Assembly: GCA_035696245.1 (NCBI GenBank) | Contig: DASRQW010000306.1 | Coordinates: 1-36,323, forward strand | DNA from: Longimicrobiaceae bacterium | GTDB taxonomy: Bacteria > Gemmatimonadota > Gemmatimonadetes > Longimicrobiales > Longimicrobiaceae | Length of the DNA: 36,323 bases | Direction: 5' to 3' | Shown: one piece after another, positions 7,325-16,261 of the stretch | Numbering within the stretch: the first letter of the stretch is position 1 | Layout of the letters: every line of letters begins with the position of its first letter | Notes under the pieces: generated by a model | The model's input: the letters and a program-made list of their open reading frames with translations, nothing else | What the model was told of the DNA's origin: nothing | Databases searched by the model: none | Program-made: the position numbers and the translations under genes

Positions 7325-8860
7325 ATGCGGCGCATCGGCATCATCGGGGCGGGCATCAGCGGGCTGGTGACGGCCAAGACGTTCCTGGAGGAAGGATACG
7401 AGGTGGCCGTCTTCGAGACGGAAAGCGAGGTGGGGGGCGTCTGGGCGCGGTCGCGGCGCTACCCCGGCATGGCGACGCAGAACCCGCGCGACACCTACGC
7501 GTTCTCGGACTTCGCCATGCCGCGCTCGTACCCGGAGTTCCCCACGGGCGCGCAGGTGCAGGCGTACCTGGCCGCGTACGCGGACCGGTACGGCGTCACG
7601 CCGTGCGTCCGCTTCGGAACGCGGGTGGACGAGGTGCGCGCCGAGGGCGACGGCTGGGTGATGCGCACCTCTCCGGTCGATGGCGCCGGCGGGCGGCGCG
7701 AGGCGCACCACGTGGACTACGTCGTGGTGGCGAACGGGGTCTTCAACGCGCCGTTCATCCCCCGCACGCCCGGGCTGGACGAGTTCCGCGCGGCCGGCGG
7801 CACGGTGCTCCACACCAGCCAGGTCGGCGACGGCGAGGCGCTGCGGGGCAAGCGCGTCGTCGTCGTCGGCTCCGCCAAGTCCGCGACCGACGTGGCGGCC
7901 GCCGCGGCGAACCTGGGCGCGCGGACGACGATGGTGTTCCGGCGCGCGGGGTGGAAGATGCCGAAGAAGTGGTTCGGCATGGTGCCGCTGCGCTACGTGC
8001 TCACCACGCGCTCGGCCGAGTCGCTCTTCCGCTACCGGACGCTTCGGGGCGGCGAGCGCGTGCTCCACACCGTGGGGCGCCCGCTCGTCTGGGCCTTCTG
8101 GCGCGGCGTGGAGGCCATGCTGCGCGCCACCCAGGGGCTGGACCGCTGCGGAATGCGCCCGGGCGACCCCGTGGAGCAGTTCGTGGGCTGCACGCTGAGC
8201 CTGGAGACCGACGGCTTCTTCCCCATGGTGCACGAGGGCCGCATCCGCCCCGTGCGCGGCACCGTTCGCGAGGCGCGGCCCGGCGCGGTGGAGCTGGACA
8301 CGGGCGAGACGGTGGAGGCGGACGTGGTGGTCTTCGGCACCGGCTTCCGGCAGGAGGTGCCGTTCCTGCCAGCGGACGTGCGCGCCCGTATTGTGGACGA
8401 CGCGGGCGTCTTCCACCTCTACCGCAACCTGGTGCACCCGGACGTGCCCATCCTGGGCTTCGTGGGCTACAACAGCAGCCTCTACTCGCAGCTCACGTCC
8501 GAGATCGGGGCGCGGTGGCTGGCGGAGCATTTCCGCGGCGACCTGAAGCTCCCCGCGCGCGACCGCATGCTGCGCGAGGTGCGGGAGCGGCTGGAGTGGC
8601 TGCACACCGAGCGGCCGCGGGGCACCGCCAGCGGCACGTGCCTCATCCCCTTCAACTTCCACTACATCAACGACCTGCTGGCCGACATGGGCGCCCGCAC
8701 CCGCCGCGCGCCGCTCAACCCGGTGCGCGAGTTCCTGCTGCCGGTGGACCCGTCGCTGTACAAGGACCTCAAGGCGGAGCTGGACCTCAAGCGCGTGGCT
8801 CCCGCGCCCGCACCGCGCGGCATCCCCGCGCGCACCACCGACACCGCGTCCGCCATGTAG
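7325..8860 (+). CDS. flavin-containing monooxygenase (FMO/Baeyer-Villiger type)
   Basis: A 511-residue FAD- and NADPH-dependent class B flavoprotein monooxygenase. The FAD Rossmann motif is at the extreme N-terminus (IGIIGAGISG, 4-13), which supports the ATG at 7325 with GGAGAG upstream. EVGGVW and the YPGM/TYAFSDF segment follow, as in FMO proteins. The NADPH site is VVVVGSAKSATD, where the usual second glycine is Ala-Lys, and the late FATGY-like motif reads VVFGTGF. The FMO fingerprint region is loosely kept (FRAAGGTVLHTSQV). Such enzymes oxygenate soft nucleophiles or ketones; the substrate cannot be read here. It stands alone between two hairpin terminators. Confidence 0.88.
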   Translation: MRRIGIIGAGISGLVTAKTFLEEGYEVAVFETESEVGGVWARSRRYPGMATQNPRDTYAFSDFAMPRSYPEFPTGAQVQAYLAAYADRYGVTPCVRFGTRVDEVRAEGDGWVMRTSPVDGAGGRREAHHVDYVVVANGVFNAPFIPRTPGLDEFRAAGGTVLHTSQVGDGEALRGKRVVVVGSAKSATDVAAAAANLGARTTMVFRRAGWKMPKKWFGMVPLRYVLTTRSAESLFRYRTLRGGERVLHTVGRPLVWAFWRGVEAMLRATQGLDRCGMRPGDPVEQFVGCTLSLETDGFFPMVHEGRIRPVRGTVREARPGAVELDTGETVEADVVVFGTGFRQEVPFLPADVRARIVDDAGVFHLYRNLVHPDVPILGFVGYNSSLYSQLTSEIGARWLAEHFRGDLKLPARDRMLREVRERLEWLHTERPRGTASGTCLIPFNFHYINDLLADMGARTRRAPLNPVREFLLPVDPSLYKDLKAELDLKRVAPAPAPRGIPARTTDTASAM

Positions 8861-8887
8861 CACACCCCGTCCGTGCCGCTGGTGGCA

Positions 8888-8921
8888 GAGGCCCCGCATC
8901 TCGCGTAAGATGCGGGGCCTC
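8888..8921 (+). terminator. hairpin terminator after the monooxygenase
   Basis: Perfect 14-base arms at 8888-8901 and 8908-8921 around CGCGTA. No T-tract follows. The stem uses the same CCCCGCATC/GATGCGGGG words as the terminator at 6972, so it may be a family of related hairpins. Confidence 0.65.
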
Positions 8922-9118
8922 GCCGCGCCTGCGCCTTCCATGCGACGACGGGAGATGCGCATCGCGCGATGAAGGCTCTGCCCTGCCCTGCCGTTCGCCG
9001 CACGCGCATCATCTACCGTGAAGACGGGATGCGGAGGATGCGCGGCGGCACGGGACGCGCTACGGGCATCACCGCCGATGTGCGGCGAGGGATGACATCA
9101 ACACGAGGAAGACGGCGG

Positions 9119-9565
9119 ATGGTCGACGAGATGGAGATCGAGGTGCGGTCCACGGAGCTGGATGCGCTGGGGCACGTGAACAACGCCAAGTACCTGGAAT
9201 ACCTGGAGTGGGGGCGCTTCGAATGGGTGAAGGCGGCGGGCGTGCCCATCGACTCGTTCGGGCGCGGCGGCGTGGGCACGGTCATCGTCAACGTGAACAT
9301 CAACTACCGCCGGGAAGCCACGATGGGCCAGCGGCTCACCGTGCGCACCTGGCTGGCCAGCATGGGCCGGAGCTCGTTCCGCATCGCGCAGGAGGTGGTG
9401 GATGCGGAAGGGCGAACGGTGTGCGACGCCGTCGTCACCTCCGCGATGTTCGACACACGGACCCGCGCGAGCATGCCCATCCCCGACGACCTGCGCGCGA
9501 AGTTCGGAGCGCTTGTCCGCGCCACGGACGGCGACGCGGCGGATCGAACGCCTGCGGGTGGCTGA
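9119..9565 (+). CDS. acyl-CoA thioesterase, 4HBT/YbgC-like hot-dog protein
   Basis: A 148-residue single hot-dog domain enzyme that hydrolyses acyl-CoA or acyl-ACP thioesters. The active-site segment D15-A-L-G-H19-V-N21-N22-A-K-Y is typical of the 4-hydroxybenzoyl-CoA/YbgC/FadM group. The long helix [15 protein letters not shown] follows, and NINYRREA with a basic strand is conserved. Start: ATG 9119 with GAGG about ten bases upstream; ATG 9092 is an alternative that adds nine basic residues. Its stop is one base from the next gene, so both are translated from one message. Substrate chain length is unknown. Confidence 0.88.
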   Translation: MVDEMEIEVRSTELDALGHVNNAKYLEYLEWGRFEWVKAAGVPIDSFGRGGVGTVIVNVNINYRREATMGQRLTVRTWLASMGRSSFRIAQEVVDAEGRTVCDAVVTSAMFDTRTRASMPIPDDLRAKFGALVRATDGDAADRTPAGG

Positions 9566-9566
9566 G

Positions 9567-10634
9567 ATGGAGATCGGCGTCTACACTTTCGCGGAGGTCA
9601 CGCCGGGTGTGCGCGGGGACGCGGTGGACGCGCCCGCGCAACGGCTGAAGGAGCTGCTGGAAGAGATCGAGCTGGCGGACCAGGTCGGCCTGGACGTGTT
9701 CGGTGTGGGCGAGCACCACCGGGCGGACTACGCCGTCTCCGCGCCCGCCGTGGTGCTCGGCGCCGCGGCGGCGCGCACGAAGCGCATCCGCCTGACCAGC
9801 GCGGTGACCGTGCTCAGCTCCGACGATCCCGTGCGCGTCTTCCAGGACTTCTCCACGGTGGATCTGCTCTCCGGCGGGCGCGCGGAGATCATGGCGGGCC
9901 GCGGCTCGTTCGTGGAGTCGTTCCCGCTCTTCGGCTACGACCTGGGCGACTATGACGAGCTGTTCGCGGAGAAGCTGGACCTGCTGCTGAAGCTGCGGGA
10001 GAGCGAGCGCGTGACGTGGTCCGGCGAGCACCGGGCGGTGATCGACGACCTGGGTGTCTACCCTCGCCCGGTGCAGGAGCCCATCCCGGTGTGGCTTGCC
10101 GTGGGCGGCACGCCGCAGAGCGTGGTCCGCGCCGGAACGCTGGGCCTGCCGCTGGCTCTCGCCATCATCGGCGGGCAGCCGGAGCGGTTCGCGGGGCTCA
10201 TCGAGATGTACCGTGAGGCCGGCCGCCGGGCGGGGCATGACGCGTCGAAGCTGCGCGTCGGCATCAACTCGCACGCGTTCGTCGGCGATTCGTCGCAAGG
10301 CGCGGCCGACACGTTCTTCCCACCGTACGCGGCGGTGATGACGCGCATTGGGCGGGAGCGCGGGTGGCCGCCGACCACGCGCGCGCAGTTCGACGCGGGC
10401 CGGGCGCTGCGGGGCGCGCTCGTGGTGGGTAGCGTGCAGGAAGTGATCGACAAGATCCTCTTCCAGCACGAGATCTTCCGCCACGACCGCTTCCTCGCGC
10501 AGCTCACCGTGGGCGTCATGCCGCACGCGCAGGTCATGCGCGCCATCGAGCTTCTCGGCACCGAAGTCGCCCCCGTCGTCCGCCGCGAGACGGCGAGCGA
10601 CCCGCCATCGCCCGATCCGCCATCCAGCGACTGA
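9567..10634 (+). CDS. luciferase-like (LLM) flavin-dependent oxidoreductase
   Basis: A 355-residue TIM-barrel protein of the bacterial luciferase-like monooxygenase superfamily, resembling the Atu2307 group. Visible features are the first strand [28 protein letters not shown] with the conserved His pair (the LLM active-site region), [29 protein letters not shown] and VWLAVGG. It probably uses reduced FMN or F420 supplied by another enzyme. It starts two bases after the thioesterase stop. The C-terminal tail is Pro/Ser/Asp-rich and likely disordered. The substrate is not known. Confidence 0.88.
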   Translation: MEIGVYTFAEVTPGVRGDAVDAPAQRLKELLEEIELADQVGLDVFGVGEHHRADYAVSAPAVVLGAAAARTKRIRLTSAVTVLSSDDPVRVFQDFSTVDLLSGGRAEIMAGRGSFVESFPLFGYDLGDYDELFAEKLDLLLKLRESERVTWSGEHRAVIDDLGVYPRPVQEPIPVWLAVGGTPQSVVRAGTLGLPLALAIIGGQPERFAGLIEMYREAGRRAGHDASKLRVGINSHAFVGDSSQGAADTFFPPYAAVMTRIGRERGWPPTTRAQFDAGRALRGALVVGSVQEVIDKILFQHEIFRHDRFLAQLTVGVMPHAQVMRAIELLGTEVAPVVRRETASDPPSPDPPSSD

Positions 10635-10770
10635 GCGTCGGGCGTGGGACGGCTTCCGGGAGATGTGATTCGCGTCCGCCCCGCGGGCTGAGATTTGCTG
10701 AGTGGACGGCCGCGAGCGAGGCGCATCGCACATCATCACACCCGAGCATCAACGACAGGCGAGGAGCCGA

Positions 10771-11085
10771 ATGGGATTCGACCAGTACCACGAGCCGCCC
10801 GAGGAGCTGTCGCAGGAGACCCGCACCTTCGCCCGCATGATCCTGGGCCTCATCGAGGAAGCCGAGGCGATCGACTGGTATGAGCAGCGCATCTCGCTGG
10901 AGAAGGACGAGACCGCGCGTGCCATCATGGAGAACTCGCAGAAGGAAGAGTTCAAGCACTTCTCCATGGACCTGGAATGGCTGCTCCGCCACAAGCCCGT
11001 GTGGCGCAAGATCGCCAAGGGCGTGCTTTTCAAGAATGGCGACATCGTGGAGCTGGGCGAGAACGCCGAAGAAAGCGCCGACTGA
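10771..11085 (+). CDS. encapsulin-associated ferritin-like protein (EncFtn type)
   Basis: A 104-residue two-helix protein that matches encapsulated ferritins, which form ring-shaped decamers and oxidise Fe(II) for storage inside encapsulin shells. The first helix has EEAEAIDWYEQR (29-40) with ferroxidase E30 and W36/Y37. The second has KEEFKHFSMDLEWL (58-71) with the E60-x-x-H63 metal pair. ATG at 10771 is preceded by GAGGAG four bases away. The protein ends soon after LFKNGDIVELGEN with an acidic tail and shows no recognisable encapsulin-targeting peptide (no LxIGSL-like end). No shell protein gene lies beside it. A weak sigma-54-like GG-N10-GC element (10685-10698) precedes it. Confidence 0.85.
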   Translation: MGFDQYHEPPEELSQETRTFARMILGLIEEAEAIDWYEQRISLEKDETARAIMENSQKEEFKHFSMDLEWLLRHKPVWRKIAKGVLFKNGDIVELGENAEESAD

Positions 11086-11258
11086 CCCTCGCTCCGGGGT
11101 CCGGCAGACCGGATCGCGTCGATCCGTTCGGGAGATGCGCGGCGAGCGGACACTACGAAGCCCGCCTCGATTTTGACGAGGTGGAGCGGTACGGAATGCG
11201 GTGAGGATCGGGAGATGCGCTGCCGGCCGGCAGGGCTGCCGTCCGTCGATGCGAGCGA

Positions 11259-11297
11259 AAGCGGCCCCGTCGCGCGTGGTGCGTGACGGGGCCGCTT
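11259..11297 (-). terminator. hairpin terminator of the small acidic protein gene
   Basis: Perfect 13-base arms (11259-11271 and 11285-11297) lie eight bases from the minus-strand stop at 11305. On that strand TTTCGC follows. It may serve the ferritin-like gene from the other side as well. Confidence 0.6.
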
Positions 11298-11304
11298 CGT
11301 CCGG

Positions 11305-11628
11305 CTACTCCTCGACTTCGGGCTCGGCCTCGGCGGCCAGCTCCGGGTCGATCTCCAGCTCCTCGAGCGGCAGATCGTCGGTCGGAACGGCGGCGGGGGA
11401 AGAGCCGCGCTGCATGTTCCACAGGATCGACGTCGCCTCTTCCAGCAGCTCGGGGCTGAGGCGCGGGTAGAAACTGCGGGCGCGCTCCTCGATCTCGATG
11501 CGGCTCGCGCCGGGGCTCAGCGCGGCGCGCAGGGCCAGTACGCGCGAATCGCGCAGGGCGGCGGCGGTCTTCGTTTCGCGGCGCTGACGAGCAGCCGCCA
11601 TCTCGGCGGCAAGATCGATCTCAACCAA
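11305..11628 (-). CDS. small acidic protein of unknown function
   Basis: The preferred start is TTG at 11628, because GGAGG (11639-11635) is then six bases away; TTG at 11634 would have no spacer. The 107-residue product has a basic helix near the N-terminus (AAARQRRETKTAAALRDSR), a central segment RIEIEERARSFYPRLSPELLEEATSILWNMQ and a strongly acidic, Pro-containing tail (PLEELEIDPELAAEAEPEVEE). No membrane segment or cysteine is present. Good ribosome site, a candidate promoter and a terminator support a real gene. I do not recognise the family. Confidence 0.7.
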   Translation of the reverse strand: MVEIDLAAEMAAARQRRETKTAAALRDSRVLALRAALSPGASRIEIEERARSFYPRLSPELLEEATSILWNMQRGSSPAAVPTDDLPLEELEIDPELAAEAEPEVEE

Positions 11629-11685
11629 GTGCAACCTCCATTAGGAATGGCGGAGGGCCTCCGCCGTGCCGTGTAGTCTGCAACC

Positions 11686-11715
11686 AATATAACATGGCGC
11701 ACCAGCCCCGTTCAC
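11686..11715 (-). promoter_or_regulatory. possible promoter of the small acidic protein gene
   Basis: Minus strand: GTGAAC (11715-11710), 18-base spacer, TATATT (11691-11686), the most AT-rich spot in this gap. A GGCGGAGG/CCTCCGCC inverted repeat (11649-11665) falls in the predicted leader. The rest of the gap up to 11883 shows nothing I can name. Confidence 0.4.
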
Positions 11716-11883
11716 CCCCGCCTCGCGGCCGGAAGCTGCCGGCGCTGCGCCGATCGGCCGCGGACAACGGCGCGGGCGATGGCTTCGGCGCCTGCGTTCG
11801 CGTAGAAGCTGATCGGGCGGCGCACACCAACGACGTCCGACGAGGGCTCCGTCCGCAGCGTGGGAACGGAAGCGATCACTACG

Positions 11884-11913
11884 ACGCAGGGGCCGGTCTC
11901 CCGGCCCCTGCGT
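11884..11913 (-). terminator. hairpin terminator of the pyrimidine catabolism operon
   Basis: Perfect 13-base arms (11884-11896 and 11901-11913) with a 4-base TCTC loop, 27 bases past the stop of the last operon gene on the minus strand. No T-tract. Confidence 0.6.
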
Positions 11914-11939
11914 GCATCGCATCTACCGAATCGGCGGTC

Positions 11940-12809
11940 TTACAGCTCCACCAGATCCTCGTACGTCTCCGGGCGACGGTCGCGGAAGAACTGCCAGGTG
12001 TTGCGCACCTCGCGGATCTGGTCCAGGTCCAGGTCCGCTACGATGAGCTCCGTCTGGTCGCGCGAGCCCACCGCCAGCATCTGCCCGCGCGGGCTGCAGA
12101 AGTAGCTCTGGCCGTAGAACTCGCCGATGTTCCACGGCGCCTCGGTGCCCACCCGGTTGATGGCGCCCACGAAGTACGCGTTCGCCACCGCGTGCGCCGG
12201 CTGCTCCAGCTTCCACAGGTACTCCGAGAGGCCGGCGACCGTGGCGGACGGGTTGAACACGATCTCCGCCCCGTTCAGGCCCAGCGCCCGCGCGCCCTCG
12301 GGGAAGTGCCGGTCGTAGCAGATGTACACGCCGATGTCCGCATACGCCGTCTTGAACACCGGGTAGCCCATGTTGCCGGGCTTGAAGTAGAACTTCTCCC
12401 AGAAGCCGGGCGCGCAGTGCGGGATGTGGTTCTTCCGGTACTTGCCCAGGTACGAGCCGTCCGCGTCGATCACCGCGGCGGTGTTGTAGTAGACGCCCGT
12501 CGTCTCCTCCTCGTAGATCGGCACCACGATCACCATCCGGTGCTTGGCGGCGATCTCCTGCATCAGCTTCGTGGTTGGGCCTTCGGGGATGCGCTCGGTC
12601 GCGTCGTACCACTTGGTGGACTGCTCGGCGCAGAAGTACGGGCCGGTGAAGATCTCCTGCATGCAGATGATCTGCACACCCTGGCGCCCGGCCTCTTCCA
12701 GAAGCTCCACGTGCTTGGCGAGGTTGGCTTCGCGGATCTGATCGACCGGCAGGTCGGTGGAGCAGGCGTTCGTGGCCTGGATCAGGCCGCACTTCACAAC
12801 ACGGGGCAT
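11940..12809 (-). CDS. beta-ureidopropionase / N-carbamoyl-amino acid amidohydrolase (nitrilase fold)
   Basis: A 289-residue carbon-nitrogen hydrolase with the complete nitrilase triad: E52 (MQEIFTGPYF), K126 (YRKNHIPH) and C164 (VYICYDRHFPEGAR). From its place beside dihydropyrimidinase it should cleave N-carbamoyl-beta-alanine and N-carbamoyl-beta-aminoisobutyrate to the beta-amino acid, CO2 and ammonia, the third step of reductive pyrimidine breakdown. The start MPRVV at 12809 is preferred over an in-frame ATG seven codons upstream, because AAGGAG lies just before it. Sequence alone would also allow N-carbamoylputrescine amidase; the operon decides for pyrimidines. Last gene of the cluster. 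Confidence 0.9.
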   Translation of the reverse strand: MPRVVKCGLIQATNACSTDLPVDQIREANLAKHVELLEEAGRQGVQIICMQEIFTGPYFCAEQSTKWYDATERIPEGPTTKLMQEIAAKHRMVIVVPIYEEETTGVYYNTAAVIDADGSYLGKYRKNHIPHCAPGFWEKFYFKPGNMGYPVFKTAYADIGVYICYDRHFPEGARALGLNGAEIVFNPSATVAGLSEYLWKLEQPAHAVANAYFVGAINRVGTEAPWNIGEFYGQSYFCSPRGQMLAVGSRDQTELIVADLDLDQIREVRNTWQFFRDRRPETYEDLVEL

Positions 12810-12853
12810 GGACCGGCTCCTTCGCAGCACAGGGCGTGGGTGTGGATCGGGGG

Positions 12854-12879
12854 AGATGCGCGGCGTCGTGCCCGCATCT
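12854..12879 (-). repeat. inverted repeat in the transporter-amidohydrolase gap
   Basis: AGATGCG (12854-12860) and CGCATCT (12873-12879) flank a 12-base loop. The left arm is part of a GGGAGATGCG copy, the word found in many gaps of this window. Confidence 0.45.
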
Positions 12880-12899
12880 GAGTCGTCGGACCGAAGACG

Positions 12900-14390
12900 C
12901 TACGCGGGCTGGGCGTCGCGCCGGCCGCGCATGAGCGCCAGGTACAGCACGAAGCTGATGATGAAGGTCACGAACCAGGCGTACGTGTACAGGTGGTCGA
13001 AGAAGTTGGGATTGGCCACGCGGCCGCCGGGCGTCATGGCCGCGCGGATGAAGCCGGGCACGACGGGAAGGATGGCCACGACGAGCGCCACCATCGCCCG
13101 CGGGTTCCAGCCGCCGCGGTAGCTGTAGCGGCCGTTCTCGCGGAACAGGTCGGCCAGGTCCAGCTTCTGCTTGCGCAGCACCCAGTAGTCGGCGATGAGG
13201 ATGCCGCCCAGCGCGCCCATCAGGCTGGAGTAGCCGATCAGCCAGGTGAAGATGTACGCCGACGCATCCGAGTACAGCTTCCACGGCATCATCAGGATGC
13301 CGATCACGGCGGTGATCAGCCCGCCCGTGACGTAGCTGATGCGGCGCGGGCTCAGGTTGGAGAAGTCGTTCGCGGGGCTGACGACGTTGGCCGCCATGTT
13401 GGTGTGCAGCTGTGCCGCCAGCACCACCAGCGCCCCCGCGATGATCACCGCCTTCGAGCCGATGCGGGCGACGACCTCGATGGGATCCCAGATGGCGTGC
13501 CCGTACATGACGATGGTCGCGCTCGTCACCGCCACGCCGATGAAGGCGAACGCCGTCATCGTGGTCGGCAGGCCCATCGCCTGCCCCAGCGCCTGCGAGC
13601 GCTGGCTCTTCGCGTAGCGCGTGAAGTCCGGGATGTTGAGGCTGAGCGTGGCCCAGTAGCCCACGTTCGCCGTGAGCGCTGCGGGGAACAGCGCCCAGAA
13701 GTCGCCGTGCCCCTTCTGCAGCCGCTGGCTCTCGTTGAGGATGTGGCCCAGCCCGCCGCCGTGGATCACGGCCCAGATCAGGATGGCCGTCGCGCCCGTC
13801 ATCAGCACGGGCGCCGCGAGGCTGCCCAGGTGCTTGATGCCCTCCACGCCGCGGGCGATGATCGCCACCTCCAGCAGCCAGAACGCCGCGAACGCGATCG
13901 CCTTGCCTGCCGCCAGCGACTGCCAGCCCGGCCACGCCGCCGCCATCAGCGAGTCCAGCGCCAGCGCGCCGATCCACGTCTGGATGCCGAACCATCCGCA
14001 CGCGACGACGGCCCTGAGCATCGCCGGCACGTTCGCGCCGACCGTGCCGAACGCGGCGCGGCACATCACCGGGAAGCTGATGCCGTACTTCGTCCCGGCG
14101 TGCGCGTTCAGGATCATGGGCACGAGGACGACGCAGTTGCCCAGGAGGATAGTGAGCATCGCCTGCCACCACGTCATCCCCTCCTCCATCAGCCCCGACG
14201 CCAGCGTGTAGGTGGTGATGACCACCGACATGCCGATCCACATCGCCGCGATGTTGTAGGTGCTCCACGTGCGCCGGGAGAGCGGCGTGGGCGCCAGGTC
14301 CTCGTTCCACAGCTTGCTGCCGGACAGGTCCTCGTGCGTCTCTACGAATTCGCTCGGCGCGGCGACCGCGCCGGGTGAGATCACGCTCAT
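12900..14390 (-). CDS. NCS1-family nucleobase transporter
   Basis: A 496-residue inner-membrane permease with about twelve hydrophobic segments, of the nucleobase-cation-symport-1 family (uracil, cytosine, allantoin, hydantoin importers). Family marks are the N-terminal SKLWNEDLAPTPLSRRTWSTYNIAAMWIGM, GISFPVMCRAAFG, the WFGIQTWIGA segment, NIPDFTRYAKS and GGILIADYWVLR. It lies between dihydropyrimidinase and the amidohydrolase, so uracil/thymine or a dihydropyrimidine is the likely cargo. It starts 28 bases after the dihydropyrimidinase stop with no clear ribosome site, which suggests coupling. Family is certain; cargo is inferred. Confidence 0.93.
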   Translation of the reverse strand: MSVISPGAVAAPSEFVETHEDLSGSKLWNEDLAPTPLSRRTWSTYNIAAMWIGMSVVITTYTLASGLMEEGMTWWQAMLTILLGNCVVLVPMILNAHAGTKYGISFPVMCRAAFGTVGANVPAMLRAVVACGWFGIQTWIGALALDSLMAAAWPGWQSLAAGKAIAFAAFWLLEVAIIARGVEGIKHLGSLAAPVLMTGATAILIWAVIHGGGLGHILNESQRLQKGHGDFWALFPAALTANVGYWATLSLNIPDFTRYAKSQRSQALGQAMGLPTTMTAFAFIGVAVTSATIVMYGHAIWDPIEVVARIGSKAVIIAGALVVLAAQLHTNMAANVVSPANDFSNLSPRRISYVTGGLITAVIGILMMPWKLYSDASAYIFTWLIGYSSLMGALGGILIADYWVLRKQKLDLADLFRENGRYSYRGGWNPRAMVALVVAILPVVPGFIRAAMTPGGRVANPNFFDHLYTYAWFVTFIISFVLYLALMRGRRDAQPA

Positions 14391-14418
14391 GCGGGGCTCG
14401 GTGGGGTGCGGGAAGGGG

Positions 14419-15837
14419 TCAGCCGGCGCGGGCCGGCTCGCGCTTGGTAGCCTGCAGGCCCGCCGTGGTGCGCGGGAGCCACTTGCCGCGGCCCTCCTGC
14501 CCCACCACGCGGTAGTCGTCCACGATCACGTCGCCGCGCGAGAGCGTGGTCCGCGCGAAGCCGGCCAGGTCCCAGCCCTCGAACGGCGACCAGTCCGCAT
14601 TCGTCTCCAGCTCGGCCGGGTCGACGGTGTGCGTGCGGTCCGGGTGGATGATGGCAAGGTCCGCGTCCGCGCCCACCGTGATGCCGCCCTTGCGCGGGAA
14701 AAGCCCCATCGCCTTCGCCGGGCCGGTGGAGAGCTTGTCGCACATCTGCTCGATGGTGATGCGCCCCGCCTTCACGCCGTGCGTGTAGGTGAGCGGCAGC
14801 AGCGTCTCCAGGCCCGGCATCCCCATGGGGATCTTGGTCCAGTCGCCCTCCCACATCGCCTTCTGCTCGCGCGTGAACGTGCAGGTGTCGGTGGAGATGG
14901 CGGTGACGGTGCCGTCCTTGATGCCCTTCCACAGCCGCTCGCTGTCCGCCGGCTTCTTGAGCTGCGGGCAGCAGGCGAAGAGATGCCCGTCCTCGCGGTC
15001 GAACACGGAGTCGTCCAGCACCAGGTACTGCACGCACGTCTCCGCGATCACCGGGACGCCGCGGGCCTGCGCGGCCTGGATGATCTCCGTCCCCTCCGCC
15101 GTGCTCATGTGCACGATGTAGAGCTGGCCGCCGGTGACCTCGCTCCACGCGACCGCGCGCTGGATCGCCTCGGCCTCGATGAAGTTGGGGCGGGTGATGC
15201 GGTGCAGCGCTGCGCCGTGCTCCTTCATCAGCTCCGGCGTGTGGTGGCGCGCGATCAGCTCGTCCAGCACGCGCGACGACTCGGCGTGCACGAGCAGCAT
15301 GGCGCCCAGGTCGCGCATCTTCTCCAGCGTGCCGAACATGGCGCGATCGTCGGACTGCCAGCCCTCGGACTCGTAGATCATGAACTCCTTGAAGGTGGTG
15401 AAGCCCCGCTCCACCATGCCCTCGATCTGGTCCTTGTGCTCGTCCCAGCGCGTGATGCAGATGTGGAAGGTGTAGTCGATCAGCGCCTTCCCTTCCGCCT
15501 TCTTCATCCACGCGTCCGCCGCGTCGGCCAGCGAGTCGCCCGCGTACGGGATCGCGAAGTCGATCAGCGTGGTCACGCCGCCGCGCGCCCCGGCCCGCGT
15601 CCCGCTGCGGTAGTCGTCGCTCGACGTGGTGCCGCAGAAGGGCAGCTCCAGGTGCACGTGCACGTCCAGCACGCCGGGAATCACGTAGTGCCCCGCGGCG
15701 TCGATCACCTGCGCATCGCCCGCGTCCAGCGCCTCGCCGAGCGCCACGATCTTCTCGCCCGCGATGCCCACGTCGCCCACGAACGTGCCCGCCGGCGTCA
15801 CCACGGTCCCGCCACGCACCACCTTGTCGAGTCTCAT
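14419..15837 (-). CDS. hydA: dihydropyrimidinase
   Basis: A 472-residue cyclic amidohydrolase that opens dihydrouracil and dihydrothymine to N-carbamoyl-beta-amino acids. The binuclear metal site is complete: H60 and H62 (DVHVHLE), carbamylated K150 (TTFKEFMIY), H184 (LLVHAE), H243 (IVHMST) and D317 (STDTCT). Length matches hydantoinase/dihydropyrimidinase. The pyrimidine operon context supports dihydropyrimidines over hydantoins. It follows a 424-base gap that may carry regulatory structure. Ribosome site is weak (GGAAG). Confidence 0.95.
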   Translation of the reverse strand: MRLDKVVRGGTVVTPAGTFVGDVGIAGEKIVALGEALDAGDAQVIDAAGHYVIPGVLDVHVHLELPFCGTTSSDDYRSGTRAGARGGVTTLIDFAIPYAGDSLADAADAWMKKAEGKALIDYTFHICITRWDEHKDQIEGMVERGFTTFKEFMIYESEGWQSDDRAMFGTLEKMRDLGAMLLVHAESSRVLDELIARHHTPELMKEHGAALHRITRPNFIEAEAIQRAVAWSEVTGGQLYIVHMSTAEGTEIIQAAQARGVPVIAETCVQYLVLDDSVFDREDGHLFACCPQLKKPADSERLWKGIKDGTVTAISTDTCTFTREQKAMWEGDWTKIPMGMPGLETLLPLTYTHGVKAGRITIEQMCDKLSTGPAKAMGLFPRKGGITVGADADLAIIHPDRTHTVDPAELETNADWSPFEGWDLAGFARTTLSRGDVIVDDYRVVGQEGRGKWLPRTTAGLQATKREPARAG

Positions 15838-16261
15838 CGCGCAGTTCGCTTCCGGAGAAGGGTCACGTCGTTAGATGGGAAGATGCGGATCGGCCGAACG
15901 CCGAAGCCACTCGGTAGACGCGCCGAATCGGGTGCCATCGAGAGGCAGAGTTCGCTTAAGCCGAAACGATCAGGCCGCCGATGGTCCGCCGGTGGTATGA
16001 AACCACCGGCTTGGAACTGCGGTCGTCCTGCGGACGAGGCTCCACATCCACCCCAGCTCCCCCGCAGTTGCCGAAGCATCGGAGCTTCGATGCCTGCGAC
16101 GCGCTCCACCGCTTGAGCCACGAAGATGCCGGTCCGCAGGACCATCGCAGTTCATAGCCGGGCGTTTTATACGCCCGGCGATTCGTCGCGACGGCGTCGA
16201 CGAGAGCGGGAAGAGACGCATCCAAGACTCCTCGGATGCCCCTCATCTCCCGAACCGCATC
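15838..16261. repeat. structured intergenic segment with five hairpins
   Basis: The longest gap within the operon. Between 15988 and 16179 I find a series of perfect inverted repeats: GCCGGTGGT/ACCACCGGC (15988-15996, 16002-16010), CGTCC/GGACG (16024-16036), GCATCG/CGATGC (16076-16093), GGTCC/GGACC (16131-16143) and GCCGGGCGT/ACGCCCGGC (16157-16165, 16171-16179). Two share the core GTCC-TGC/GCA-GGAC. The density of stems suggests a folded RNA, a REP/MITE-type element, or both. Frames crossing it look non-coding. No known RNA family was recognised. Confidence 0.5.

Noticed and set aside
15956-16246. Minus-strand frames through the structured segment as small proteins
   Set aside because: Several overlapping frames are open, none has a ribosome site or recognisable fold, and the DNA is dominated by inverted repeats.
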